Assembly: GCA_937915455.1 (NCBI GenBank)
Contig: CALDNN010000222.1
Coordinates: 1-36,102 of the forward strand
DNA from: Pelethousia sp002409725
GTDB taxonomy: Bacteria > Bacillota > Clostridia > Christensenellales > CAG-138
Direction of reading: 5' to 3'
DNA: 36,102 nucleotides
Numbering within the stretch: the stretch's first letter is position 1; each line of letters opens with the position of its first letter. Shown here one piece after another: positions 13,599-20,181 of this stretch. A model generated the notes under the pieces. The model had not been told where the DNA came from. It saw only the letters and a program-made list of their open reading frames with translations, and searched no databases. A program made the position numbers and the translations under genes.

Positions 13599-13859
13599 AT
13601 GGATAGTGTAGATAGGGCATACGAAAACCTTGCGAATGCTATTGTGTATCGGGCCTGTGAGGATTACGCCACCCTAAAGCGCGGCAAGGTGATCCAGGGC
13701 GTACATATGTCTGCGCTGATTGCGTTCTTTAACGGCCGCTGGGCAGCAATGCTATGCGGGGGCGTAGATCCGGCCTACATTCTGCGCCGGATAGATGCAG
13801 AGGGATTGCCGGAGTTAAAGCAGGGCCGCAAAAAGGCAGACAGGGGGCTGGGGCTGTGA
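13599..13859 (+). CDS. Unknown helical protein (86 aa)
   Basis: An 86-residue protein with two helical stretches (VDRAYENLANAIVYRACEDYATLKRG and GVHMSALIAFFNGRWAAMLCGGVDPAYILRRI). The motif AFFNGRWAAMLCGGVDPxYIL recurs in phage proteins just before the late regulator. AAAAGGGGGGATTGC precedes the ATG at 13599. It ends with a GTGA overlap with the late regulator, so both are made together and may act together. Confidence 0.55.
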   Translation: MDSVDRAYENLANAIVYRACEDYATLKRGKVIQGVHMSALIAFFNGRWAAMLCGGVDPAYILRRIDAEGLPELKQGRKKADRGLGL

Positions 13860-14245
13860 CGATAAAAGAGCTTAAATCCATCCGCATCCACCGCCAGCGT
13901 ATCAAAGAATTGGACGAGGCCATAGTGACGCTGCGATCGGAGATGGAGAAGATCACGCCCAGCATGTCAGAGGCCCCCTGCAAGCCCACAGGCGGCGATA
14001 AGCGGGCCGGGCAGATAGCGCGGATGATAGAGCTAGAGAAGGAACTAATACAGCGGCGGCTGCTGCTGGCTGACGCGCTGGACAAGCTCTCAACCTGGCT
14101 GATCGTTTTACCCGAGCAACAGGAGAAGGTAATGTATGCGCGGTATATGCAGGGCATGAGCTGGGCGCTGGTGGCGAAGGTAACGGGATACCAAAAAAGC
14201 CATTGCCGCAAGATACACGATAGCGCGATACAGAAATGCGCATAA
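13856..14245 (+). CDS. Late-gene regulator, sigma-region-4-like (DUF1492/ArpU type)
   Basis: The 129-residue protein begins with a long coiled coil (residues 5-45 and 60-85) and ends in a sigma-70 region-4-like HTH: PEQQEKVMYARYMQGMSWALVAKVTGYQKSHCRKIHDSAIQK. Phage proteins with this layout activate late genes by acting with or like a sigma factor. It is the last gene of the early operon and is followed directly by a terminator, the usual position. The GTG at 13856 overlaps the preceding stop. It probably switches on the late region, though its target promoter cannot be seen. Confidence 0.8.
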   Translation: MTIKELKSIRIHRQRIKELDEAIVTLRSEMEKITPSMSEAPCKPTGGDKRAGQIARMIELEKELIQRRLLLADALDKLSTWLIVLPEQQEKVMYARYMQGMSWALVAKVTGYQKSHCRKIHDSAIQKCA

Positions 14246-14251
14246 GAGAAG

Positions 14252-14274
14252 GGGCGGCTACTTGCCGCCCTTTT
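14252..14274 (+). terminator. Terminator of the early operon
   Basis: GGGCGGC (14252-14258) pairs perfectly with GCCGCCC (14264-14270) around TACTT, followed by TTTT. It lies seven bases after the late-regulator stop and separates it from the convergent RHH gene, whose stop codon is inside the stem. On the minus strand the tail is CTTCTCTT, so it may end that transcript too. Confidence 0.8.
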
Positions 14275-14443
14275 CCGCTAAATCGTTTTCAATAAGCTGG
14301 TTGATGTATGCATTCAGTGTTAGGCCCTGCGCGGCGGCGTGTGCGTGTAGCGTTTCCCTCATGCCCTTGCCGATGTAAAGAGATATGCGGTCATAGGCTT
14401 TTTCGGTATACTTCCGGTTGGCCCGCGTTCGTGCCGTTGGCAT
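14258..14443 (-). CDS. Ribbon-helix-helix DNA-binding protein (Arc-like, 61 aa)
   Basis: This is the only well-supported minus-strand gene. The 61-residue product has a basic arm (PTARTRANRKYTEKAYD), a beta strand RISLYIGKG and two helices MRETLHAHAAAQG and LNAYINQLIENDL, the exact plan of Arc/MetJ-type repressors that bind palindromes as dimers of dimers. TTGGAGGTGATGAAC precedes the ATG. It diverges from the plus-strand gene at 14574, and the shared intergenic region holds a perfect palindrome overlapping its own -35 box. It most likely represses itself and the divergent gene. Confidence 0.85.
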   Translation of the reverse strand: MPTARTRANRKYTEKAYDRISLYIGKGMRETLHAHAAAQGLTLNAYINQLIENDLAEKGGK

Positions 14444-14463
14444 TGTTCATCACCTCCAATTCA

Positions 14464-14542
14464 AGCATACCAAAAAGAATTGAAAAATACAATAACTTTA
14501 TTGTAAAAAGGGGTTGACAATGTAATAGCGTTATTGTATAAT
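14464..14542. promoter_or_regulatory. Divergent promoters with shared palindromic operator
   Basis: Plus strand: TTGACA (14514-14519), 17 bases, TATAAT (14537-14542), a full consensus promoter. Minus strand: TTGTAT (14487-14492), 17 bases, TATGCT (14464-14469), serving the RHH gene. The 18-base perfect palindrome TACAATAACTTTATTGTA (14488-14505) covers the minus -35 box. A further TTATTGTA half site (14531-14538) runs into the plus -10 box. The layout suggests one repressor controlling both directions. The block is visibly AT-rich against its neighbours. Confidence 0.8.
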
Positions 14543-14573
14543 GAGACTATAGAAAAGCAAGGGGGACAAGAAA

Positions 14574-14813
14574 ATGACAAACATTAAAGTTGAATGGTGC
14601 AAAAACTGGATTACCCACACCTTCCAAAAACTCCCGTTTGAAAATGGTGGAATCGAGTGCAATTGCTTCTGGGATATGGCAGAAAAATCCGGCTTGTGGG
14701 TTCGCGGGACTTATGGAACTTCGATGAGTGTTGCTCTGGGAGAGATCACAAAGGTTGAAACGGTCTGTGACGCTGGCGAAAACTTCCTGTACAACGTTTT
14801 CAAACTGGCATAA
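14574..14813 (+). CDS. Unknown 79-aa protein under RHH control
   Basis: The 79-residue product (MTNIKVEWCKNWITHTF, then FENGGIECNCFWDMAEKSGLWVRGTYGTSM) is not one I recognise. It has no signal peptide or membrane span and looks like a small, mostly beta protein. It has its own consensus promoter and an AGGGGGAC site, and its base composition is more AT-rich than the surrounding operon. Repression by the divergent RHH gene would make it either a lysogeny-expressed moron or an induced effector such as an anti-defence protein. Confidence 0.65.
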   Translation: MTNIKVEWCKNWITHTFQKLPFENGGIECNCFWDMAEKSGLWVRGTYGTSMSVALGEITKVETVCDAGENFLYNVFKLA

Positions 14814-14831
14814 TAAACGACATACGCCGAA

Positions 14832-14853
14832 GCGGGGGCGGCTAATCCCCCGC
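14832..14853 (+). terminator. Hairpin after the 79-aa gene, possible weak terminator
   Basis: GCGGGGG (14832-14838) pairs with CCCCCGC (14847-14853) across an eight-base loop. There is no T tract, so termination would be weak; it may instead stabilise the 3' end of the moron message. The ribosome site of the next gene follows at once (GAAAGGAG). Confidence 0.45.
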
Positions 14854-14869
14854 AGAAAGGAGCAGGACG

Positions 14870-15250
14870 ATGGAAACAATCCAGATCACGGATGCGATAA
14901 AAGAAAAATACAGCATTGCGCAGGAGCCAAGAGGGTTTGAGGATTTCGCCGCGAAACATGGAGGCGCAACTCGGGAGCGTTTGGTTGAGCTATATTTTAT
15001 GCGGACGCGGACATGCAAGATATTCATGCAACGCATGGAGGATGCGCGTGAGGTAATCGACCTTGTTGCAGAAGAGCTACAGATTGCAGGCGATGGGCAT
15101 TACTTATATGGGGCGGTTGACGGGGAGGCGCCGCTTGTGAATAAAATCAGGGAATACCTTTCGCGCGGGGGGGATAAGGTGAAGCTAAAGCAACGAGTGG
15201 ACGAGCTGGAAAAGGAAAATGCTGTGCTCCGTTCACTGATCGGAAAATAG
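14870..15250 (+). CDS. Unknown 126-aa protein with C-terminal coiled coil
   Basis: A 126-residue protein with a helical middle (RMEDAREVIDLVAEELQIAGD) and a clear C-terminal leucine-zipper-like coil (KLKQRVDELEKENAVLRSLI). No domain is recognised. It starts behind AAAGGAGCAGGACG. The next convincing gene is almost 500 bases away, so this ends the moron/accessory block. Confidence 0.6.
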   Translation: METIQITDAIKEKYSIAQEPRGFEDFAAKHGGATRERLVELYFMRTRTCKIFMQRMEDAREVIDLVAEELQIAGDGHYLYGAVDGEAPLVNKIREYLSRGGDKVKLKQRVDELEKENAVLRSLIGK

Positions 15251-15264
15251 AAATCAAAAAACTA

Positions 15265-15293
15265 TTGACAGGGCACACATTGACAAGTATAAT
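15265..15293 (+). promoter_or_regulatory. Perfect consensus promoter opening the non-coding stretch
   Basis: TTGACA (15265-15270), exactly 17 bases, TATAAT (15288-15293). Every box base is consensus. RNA would start near 15300. No credible ORF with a ribosome site follows for over 400 bases, so the product is either a long leader of the DUF4406-like gene at 15740 or an independent RNA. Confidence 0.85.
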
Positions 15294-15299
15294 GATAGT

Positions 15300-15730
15300 G
15301 TGGAAACTTATAACAAGGCCCTCGAACACCGGGGGCCTTTGGCATGCATCGTCTTCGTGGCGTTCATGGACACCTCCTTCTGATGCGGGGCGGCCTACGG
15401 GTCGCTTCGCTTCCCTCGTTGATGATCTGCACGTAGGGCGCGCGCAGGGTAAACAAAAGAAAGCCCAAATGGGGAATAAGTGGGCCCGGCTGGTGATTGC
15501 AAGCGCCAGAGGTTTTAGATGAGCTTTAACCGGGGATTCGGTAGGGGCACGCCGAAAAATGATGAATGGGCGGTAATGGTTCGCACGGATGTGAGATAGC
15601 GTTCCCGCCCAGGTCGTGCTTGCCCGCCAAGCCTATGCCCTCTCCCTCGCCCATACCGGGCAGTACGGGGTATGCGTAACATGGCGGGTATTTTGTCAAT
15701 CCAGCACCTTAACGGGTGCTTATTTTATTT
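15300..15730 (+). ncRNA. Structured leader or small RNA (non-coding stretch 15251-15739)
   Basis: This is the only gap above 300 bases in the phage part. Pairings seen by eye: a ten-base-pair hairpin right after the start (15315-15324 with 15330-15339, loop AACAC); GGGCGG 15568-15573 with CCGCCC 15605-15610; an eight-pair stem TGCCCGCC 15621-15628 with 15683-15690; inside it CATACC 15652-15657 with GGTATG 15669-15674; then a terminator. Frames here lack ribosome sites or are very short. It could be an attenuated leader, a free RNA of about 430 bases, or the packaging (cos/pac) region that often precedes terS. Confidence 0.5.
15703..15730 (+). terminator. Terminator immediately before the DUF4406-like gene
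   Basis: AGCACC (15703-15708) pairs with GGTGCT (15715-15720) across TTAACG, followed by TATTTTATTT. Its tail abuts the GGAGGG ribosome site (15731-15736) of the gene at 15740. A terminator this close to a start codon is the mark of transcription attenuation. Confidence 0.75.
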
Positions 15731-15739
15731 GGAGGGCCT

Positions 15740-16042
15740 ATGCTTGTATTTGTGTGTTCACCTTATGGCGGGAACCCGGCAAACATAGACCGGGCCATAA
15801 ACTACTGCCTCATGGAAATGGAGCTAGGAAATACGCCGTTTGCGCCGCATGCCTTTTTTACCCAGATGCTGGACGAAGAAACAGGCCGGGAGGAAGGGCT
15901 TGCACACGGGCTGGAAGTGCTGGCCCGGTGTGATGAGCTGCACTACTGGGGCGCAATATCCCCGGGGATGCGGCGGGAAATAGAATACGCAGAATCGGCG
16001 GGGATTCCCGTTGTGTGCATGACTGGCGGTGAGGACGATTAA
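15740..16042 (+). CDS. DUF4406-like nucleoside 2-deoxyribosyltransferase-fold protein
   Basis: This 100-residue protein has the family pattern VFVCSPYGGNPANIDRAINYC at the start, FAPHAFFTQMLDEE in the middle, and CDELHYWGAISPGMRREIEYAESAGIPVV at the end. The fold is that of nucleoside deoxyribosyltransferases, which break N-glycosidic bonds; whether DUF4406 proteins are enzymes is not established. It is normal in length. The start follows GGAGGGCCT directly after a terminator. It overlaps the metallophosphoesterase gene by 14 bases, so both act together, perhaps on nucleotides or nucleotide signals. Confidence 0.8.
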   Translation: MLVFVCSPYGGNPANIDRAINYCLMEMELGNTPFAPHAFFTQMLDEETGREEGLAHGLEVLARCDELHYWGAISPGMRREIEYAESAGIPVVCMTGGEDD

Positions 16043-16799
16043 GGTTATTACAAAAGAGTACAGCGAGGATGTAAAGCAGCTTACCCTTTATCCTATTTCG
16101 GATGTGCATCTAGGATCTGCGCAATGCATGGAGAGGGATTTTTCTTCCCACCTCAAAATGATCGGGGAGCAAGAAAATGCCGCAATCATTCTGGCTGGTG
16201 ACTTGATCGACAACGGCATCAAAACATCCAAGACGGACATATACACCGAGCTATACACGCCACGGGAACAAAAGCATCTGATGATTGACTACTTGCGCCC
16301 GGTCAAGGATAAAATCATCTGCGCTGTGCGCGGTAATCACGAATATCGCACAAGCCGGGAAGTATCTATCGATGTGATGGAAGATATTTGCCGGGAGCTT
16401 GGCATAGAGGACACATACGCCCAGGATGCGGGCATCATCAAAATCACGCTGGGCAAAGACTCACACAATAAGCGCGTGGCCTACTCGTTCCTCGTTTCTC
16501 ACGGTGCTGGGGGCGGCATGCTACTAGGCAGCGGACTGAACAAACCCAACGCCTACCAATTGGCCGTAGAGGGCGTGGATGGTATTATATCAGGCCACAC
16601 GCACAAACCCGCAAAAGCACCTTCTGGCCGGATAATCTACGATCCGCGCAATAACAAAGTTACACGGGCCAAGACGCTGGTATTCGTTTGCACGGCATGG
16701 CTAGACATGGGCGGGTATCCCGAGCAGAAGCTAATGCCGCCCGTGGCCTTCCATCCCGACACCATCACCCTGTCCGGGGAGCGCAAGGAATGGAAATAG
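16029..16799 (+). CDS. Calcineurin-like metallophosphoesterase
   Basis: The 256-residue protein carries all five metal-binding blocks of the superfamily: DVHLG (D25, H27), GDLIDNG (D58), RGNHEYR (N103, H104), VSHGAGG and GHTHKPAK. The enzyme should hydrolyse phosphomono- or diesters with two metal ions; the natural substrate is unknown, and could be DNA ends, RNA or a cyclic nucleotide. It starts at GTG 16029 inside the DUF4406-like gene, with no clear ribosome site, suggesting translational coupling. Similar genes lie just before terminase in other Firmicutes phages. Confidence 0.88.
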   Translation: MRTIKVITKEYSEDVKQLTLYPISDVHLGSAQCMERDFSSHLKMIGEQENAAIILAGDLIDNGIKTSKTDIYTELYTPREQKHLMIDYLRPVKDKIICAVRGNHEYRTSREVSIDVMEDICRELGIEDTYAQDAGIIKITLGKDSHNKRVAYSFLVSHGAGGGMLLGSGLNKPNAYQLAVEGVDGIISGHTHKPAKAPSGRIIYDPRNNKVTRAKTLVFVCTAWLDMGGYPEQKLMPPVAFHPDTITLSGERKEWK

Positions 16800-16900
16800 T
16801 GTGGATAGAAACCCCCAAGACCTGCAAGGAGTGCAAGTATTACGACAAGGCCCGCAAGCGCTGCACCCTCAAAGAGTGCCGATACCGGGCGCGGCGGTAG
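16790..16900 (+). CDS. Cys-rich mini-protein (36 aa)
   Basis: A 36-codon frame starts ten bases inside the end of the phosphoesterase gene behind GGGGAGCGCAAGGA. The peptide is basic, with CKECKYYDKARKRC and a further KEC, enough for one zinc site (a form common in short phage proteins before terS). Function unknown. Confidence 0.55.
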   Translation: MEIVWIETPKTCKECKYYDKARKRCTLKECRYRARR

Positions 16901-16907
16901 ATAATCC

Positions 16908-16921
16908 TGCATAACTATGCA
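16908..16921. repeat. Palindrome TGCATA-AC-TATGCA upstream of terS
   Basis: A perfect six-base dyad with a two-base spacer lies 82 bases before the small terminase start, in a 102-base gap without an ORF (16901-17002). It could be a binding site for the small terminase or a regulator. Nothing else stands out in the gap, which is mildly AT-rich near 16970-16995. Confidence 0.35.
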
Positions 16922-17002
16922 TCAGGTGCCGTAAATAGCGGGGCTGATAGCATTGATATGCGGAAACAACGAATAAACCACGAATAAAGAAGGAGTGATA
17001 CC

Positions 17003-17506
17003 GTGACCGAGCTTACGCCGAAACAAAAGCGCTTTGTCGCGGAGTACCTCATAGACCTCAACGCGACACAGGCGGCGATCAGAGCAGGGTACAGCAAAAA
17101 TACTGCCGTTGCGCAGGGTGGGCGGCTGTTGGCAAATGTTAATATCGCCGCTGCTGTCCAGCGCGGAGCCGAGCGGCGCGAGAAGCGCACGGAGATAACG
17201 CAGGATAAAGTACTGCGCGAATTGGCCGCTATCGGGTTTTACGATATAAGCGACTTTGCCAAGGTTTTGAAGAATCGGGTCGTATTACAGGATACTGATG
17301 ATATCCCCCCCGAAAAGCGGGCCGCGATTGCTGGCATAAAAGAGACGCAGGCGGGCGTGGAAATAAAGATGGGCGATAAGCTTAGAGCGTTAGAGCTGAT
17401 TGGTAAGCACTTGGGGCTGTTCGGAGACAAGACCACCAGGCCGCAAGACGATGCGGAAAGCGACAACCTGTTTGAGGCCATATCCGAGGCGGTGAAAAAG
17501 GAATGA
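17003..17506 (+). CDS. terS: Terminase small subunit (Terminase_2 type)
   Basis: The 167-residue protein has the family N-terminal HTH block LTPKQKRFVAEYLIDLNATQAAIRAGYSKNTAVAQGGRLLANVNI, which binds the packaging site, then a coiled oligomerisation region and a GDKLRALELIGKHLGLF helix. The GTG at 17003 follows AAGGAGTGATACC. It forms a ring that brings viral DNA to the large subunit, whose gene overlaps it by ATGA. Confidence 0.93.
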   Translation: MTELTPKQKRFVAEYLIDLNATQAAIRAGYSKNTAVAQGGRLLANVNIAAAVQRGAERREKRTEITQDKVLRELAAIGFYDISDFAKVLKNRVVLQDTDDIPPEKRAAIAGIKETQAGVEIKMGDKLRALELIGKHLGLFGDKTTRPQDDAESDNLFEAISEAVKKE

Positions 17507-18801
17507 GGTTTGACAGCATTTCCCCCAAACAGGCAGAGATATTCAAGTTCATGGCCGAGCCATACGATGCTTTGATATGTGATGGCGCTGTGCGAAGCGG
17601 GAAAACCACGATCATGGTTATTGCCTTCATCGAGTGGGCAATGGCACTCTTTGACGGGGCCAGCTTCGGCATAAGCGGCAAGACGGTACGAAGCGCGGAG
17701 CGGAACATCATTGCGCCGCTGATGAGCATTGGGAGCATGCGCAAAAAATACGCCATGAGCTATTCGCGCTCCACTTCCCTGCTGACCGTCAGGCGCGGCG
17801 GCAAGACCAACTATTTCTATGTGTTCGGCGGCAAGGATGAGAGCAGCTACATGCTGATTCAGGGCATCACGCTGGCCGGGGTGTTGTTTGACGAGGTGGC
17901 GCTCATGCCACAATCGTTTGTAGATCAGGCAATCGCCAGAACGCTATCAATCGACAATTCCAAGCTATGGTTTAACTGCAACCCGGAAAACCCTAATCAC
18001 TGGTTTTACAAGGAATGGGTTTTAAAGCCCGCAGAGCACAACGCAAAGCATCTTCACTTCCTGATGGAGGATAACCCTTCACTGACCGAAAAGGCGCTAG
18101 AAAAGGCAAGGGCGAGCTTTACGGGGGTGTTCTTTGACCGATATGTTAGGGGCCTGTGGGTAACGGCTGATGGCGCAATATATCAAGTGTTCGCCAACAA
18201 CCGCGAGAAATATAAAATTAAGCCCGAAGATGTAAAAGACCTTATGGAAATCAACATCGGCGTGGACTTTGGCGGCGGCAAGTCCGGGCATGCGTTCGTT
18301 GCATCGGGCATCACGCGAGGATACAATCATTTAATTGCTCTTGCATCGGAGCGGCACATGCGCGGCGATCAGCGCGAGGAAATAGACCCGGACAAGCTAG
18401 GGGAGCTGTTCATAGACTTCTGCCGCAAGATCATAGACCGTTACGGCGTTATCCATCATGTGTACTGTGACAACACGGAGCAAACGCTTATAGCGGGTTT
18501 GCGAACGGCGGCACGAAAAGCGGGCATGGCATGGCTGGCCCCGGCAATCACCAATGCGCTCAAAACCACGATCAATGACCGCATACGGGCGACACTCCGC
18601 TTGATGGCGCAGGGGCGCTTTTTTTATATCCCGGAGGAATGCCAAACGCTGGACGATGCTTTGGCCGGGGCGGTGTGGAATCCGAAAAACACAACGGATG
18701 ATGAGCGGCTGGATAACGGCACAAGCGATATTGACACGCTGGACGCATTCGAATACACATTCGAGCGGCTAATCTCGCAGCTTGTCAGAAACGAGAGGTA
18801 A
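17503..18801 (+). CDS. terL: Terminase large subunit (PBSX/SPP1-like)
   Basis: At 432 residues this is a standard packaging motor. The N-terminal ATPase has Walker A GAVRSGKTT (28-36) and Walker B GVLFDEVAL with D130-E131. The C-terminal RNase-H-like nuclease has D255 in IGVDFGGGKSG, a second acidic site in HVYCDNTEQ and a third in DIDTLDAFEY. The gene overlaps terS, a clear packaging operon. The family resembles PBSX-type terminases. The enzyme cuts concatemers and drives DNA into the prohead through the portal encoded next. Confidence 0.95.
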   Translation: MRFDSISPKQAEIFKFMAEPYDALICDGAVRSGKTTIMVIAFIEWAMALFDGASFGISGKTVRSAERNIIAPLMSIGSMRKKYAMSYSRSTSLLTVRRGGKTNYFYVFGGKDESSYMLIQGITLAGVLFDEVALMPQSFVDQAIARTLSIDNSKLWFNCNPENPNHWFYKEWVLKPAEHNAKHLHFLMEDNPSLTEKALEKARASFTGVFFDRYVRGLWVTADGAIYQVFANNREKYKIKPEDVKDLMEINIGVDFGGGKSGHAFVASGITRGYNHLIALASERHMRGDQREEIDPDKLGELFIDFCRKIIDRYGVIHHVYCDNTEQTLIAGLRTAARKAGMAWLAPAITNALKTTINDRIRATLRLMAQGRFFYIPEECQTLDDALAGAVWNPKNTTDDERLDNGTSDIDTLDAFEYTFERLISQLVRNER

Positions 18802-18804
18802 AGC

Positions 18805-20181
18805 ATGACCTATACAACGATGATGCAAGCAATCATCAAGGCGCTAAAGGGCGTTGGGATTGATGTTAACTCCTGCATGAATGCGGATATGAGCAAGGCC
18901 ATTGAGCTATGGGCGGCAATGTACGAAGATGCGCCGCCGTGGCTGTCCTGCAAGAAGGGCATCGAAAGCGCGGGCGTTCCCGGCGCAATCGCTATGGAGC
19001 TGGCCCGGCTTGCCACTTGCGAATTGAAATCGGCAGCGGGTGATCCTGCCGTGGATGAAGTCTATCAGCGGGTATTAGCTGAAATCCGCGTACCGGTGGA
19101 ATATGGCTGTGCTCTTGGCGGTGCGCTGATGAAACCGTACATCGGCGCGGACGGTGAAATTGCCACGCAATACATCCGGGCTGATCGGTTTTTCCCGCTT
19201 GCGTTCGATAGTTCCGGGCATATTTCGGAGTGTGTGCTTGTGGAACAGCTTTATTCTGGCAAGGTGGTTTTCACCCGGCTGGAATATTACTCGCTCCCGC
19301 AAAGGCAGATCATCAACCTGGCCTTCCAAAATGACAATGCGGGCGTATCGCTGGGGCAGTCTATTGCGCTGGCAACCGTGCCGCAATGGGCAACCATGCA
19401 GGAAGCCGCGCCGATTCAAGGAGACAAACTGCCGTTCGGCTATTTCCGGGTGCCGCTGGCCAACACCATAGACCCGGATTCACCCCTGGGAATATCTGTG
19501 TATGGCCGGGCCGCGAAACTTATCAAAGAAGCCGACAAGAAATATTCTAACATCTGCTGGGAGTACGAAGCCAAGCAAGCGGCGGTTCATGTCGCGGCAA
19601 GCATGCTAAAGCGCAACGAAGGCACCGGCAACTTTGAGTATCCCGGCGGCAACGAGCGGCTATACCGCACAATGGAGTACAACACCGGCGCAACCGACAA
19701 ACCGCTGCTGGATACGTTCAGCCCGGAAATTCGAGCGGACGATCTTTACAAGGGCTATCAAAACCAGCTTAAAATGATCGAGTTTGTTTGCGGGCTGGCA
19801 TACGGCACGATCAGCGACCCGGCGGTATCGGACAAGACCGCCACGGAGGTACGGAGCAGCAAGCAGCGGCTGTATGTGACGGTGACGGACATTCAAAGGG
19901 CGCTGGAAACCGCGCTGACCGATATGGCGGCAGCAATAGCCCTATGGCTTGGCAGAGCGGCCCCGGAGATGTCTTTTGACTGGGGCGATAGCGTTATGAC
20001 CGACAGCGAAGCGGCGGCGCGTCAGGCGCTTCTAGAGGTTCAGGCGGGCATCATCGATAATGTGGAGTATTACAAGCGGGTTTATGGATTGAGCGAGGAA
20101 GCCGCCGAAAAACTAGCCACTGACATTGCGGCCCGCGCTCCTGCATCCCCTGACTTTTTCGCGGACGGTGATGGAGAATGA
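18805..20181 (+). CDS. Portal protein
   Basis: The 458-residue protein follows terL by three bases and has portal features: KAIELWAAMYEDAPPW at the start, the ELARLATCELKS helix, the beta-rich wing with YFRVPLANTIDPDSPLGISVYGRA, the tunnel-helix region TFSPEIRADDLYKGYQNQLKMIEFVCGLAYGTISDP, and the C-terminal coil. It should form the dodecameric entry channel at one capsid vertex. Size and position fit the A118/SPP1-like type. The end overlaps the minor head protein gene by four bases. Confidence 0.9.
   Translation: MTYTTMMQAIIKALKGVGIDVNSCMNADMSKAIELWAAMYEDAPPWLSCKKGIESAGVPGAIAMELARLATCELKSAAGDPAVDEVYQRVLAEIRVPVEYGCALGGALMKPYIGADGEIATQYIRADRFFPLAFDSSGHISECVLVEQLYSGKVVFTRLEYYSLPQRQIINLAFQNDNAGVSLGQSIALATVPQWATMQEAAPIQGDKLPFGYFRVPLANTIDPDSPLGISVYGRAAKLIKEADKKYSNICWEYEAKQAAVHVAASMLKRNEGTGNFEYPGGNERLYRTMEYNTGATDKPLLDTFSPEIRADDLYKGYQNQLKMIEFVCGLAYGTISDPAVSDKTATEVRSSKQRLYVTVTDIQRALETALTDMAAAIALWLGRAAPEMSFDWGDSVMTDSEAAARQALLEVQAGIIDNVEYYKRVYGLSEEAAEKLATDIAARAPASPDFFADGDGE

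Noticed and set aside
15265..15522. 85-codon plus frame in the non-coding stretch
   Set aside because: It would start inside the -35 box of the promoter, has no ribosome site, and its composition is irregular. The later ATG at 15469 also lacks a good site.
15147..15634. Long open minus-strand frame across the non-coding stretch
   Set aside because: It stays open for over 450 bases but has no ATG or other usable start with a ribosome site until near 15329, and it overlaps the real gene at 14870. Probably open by composition.
15616..15933. 105-codon plus frame overlapping the DUF4406-like gene
   Set aside because: The overlapping frame at 15740 has a family match and a ribosome site; this one crosses the terminator and has neither.
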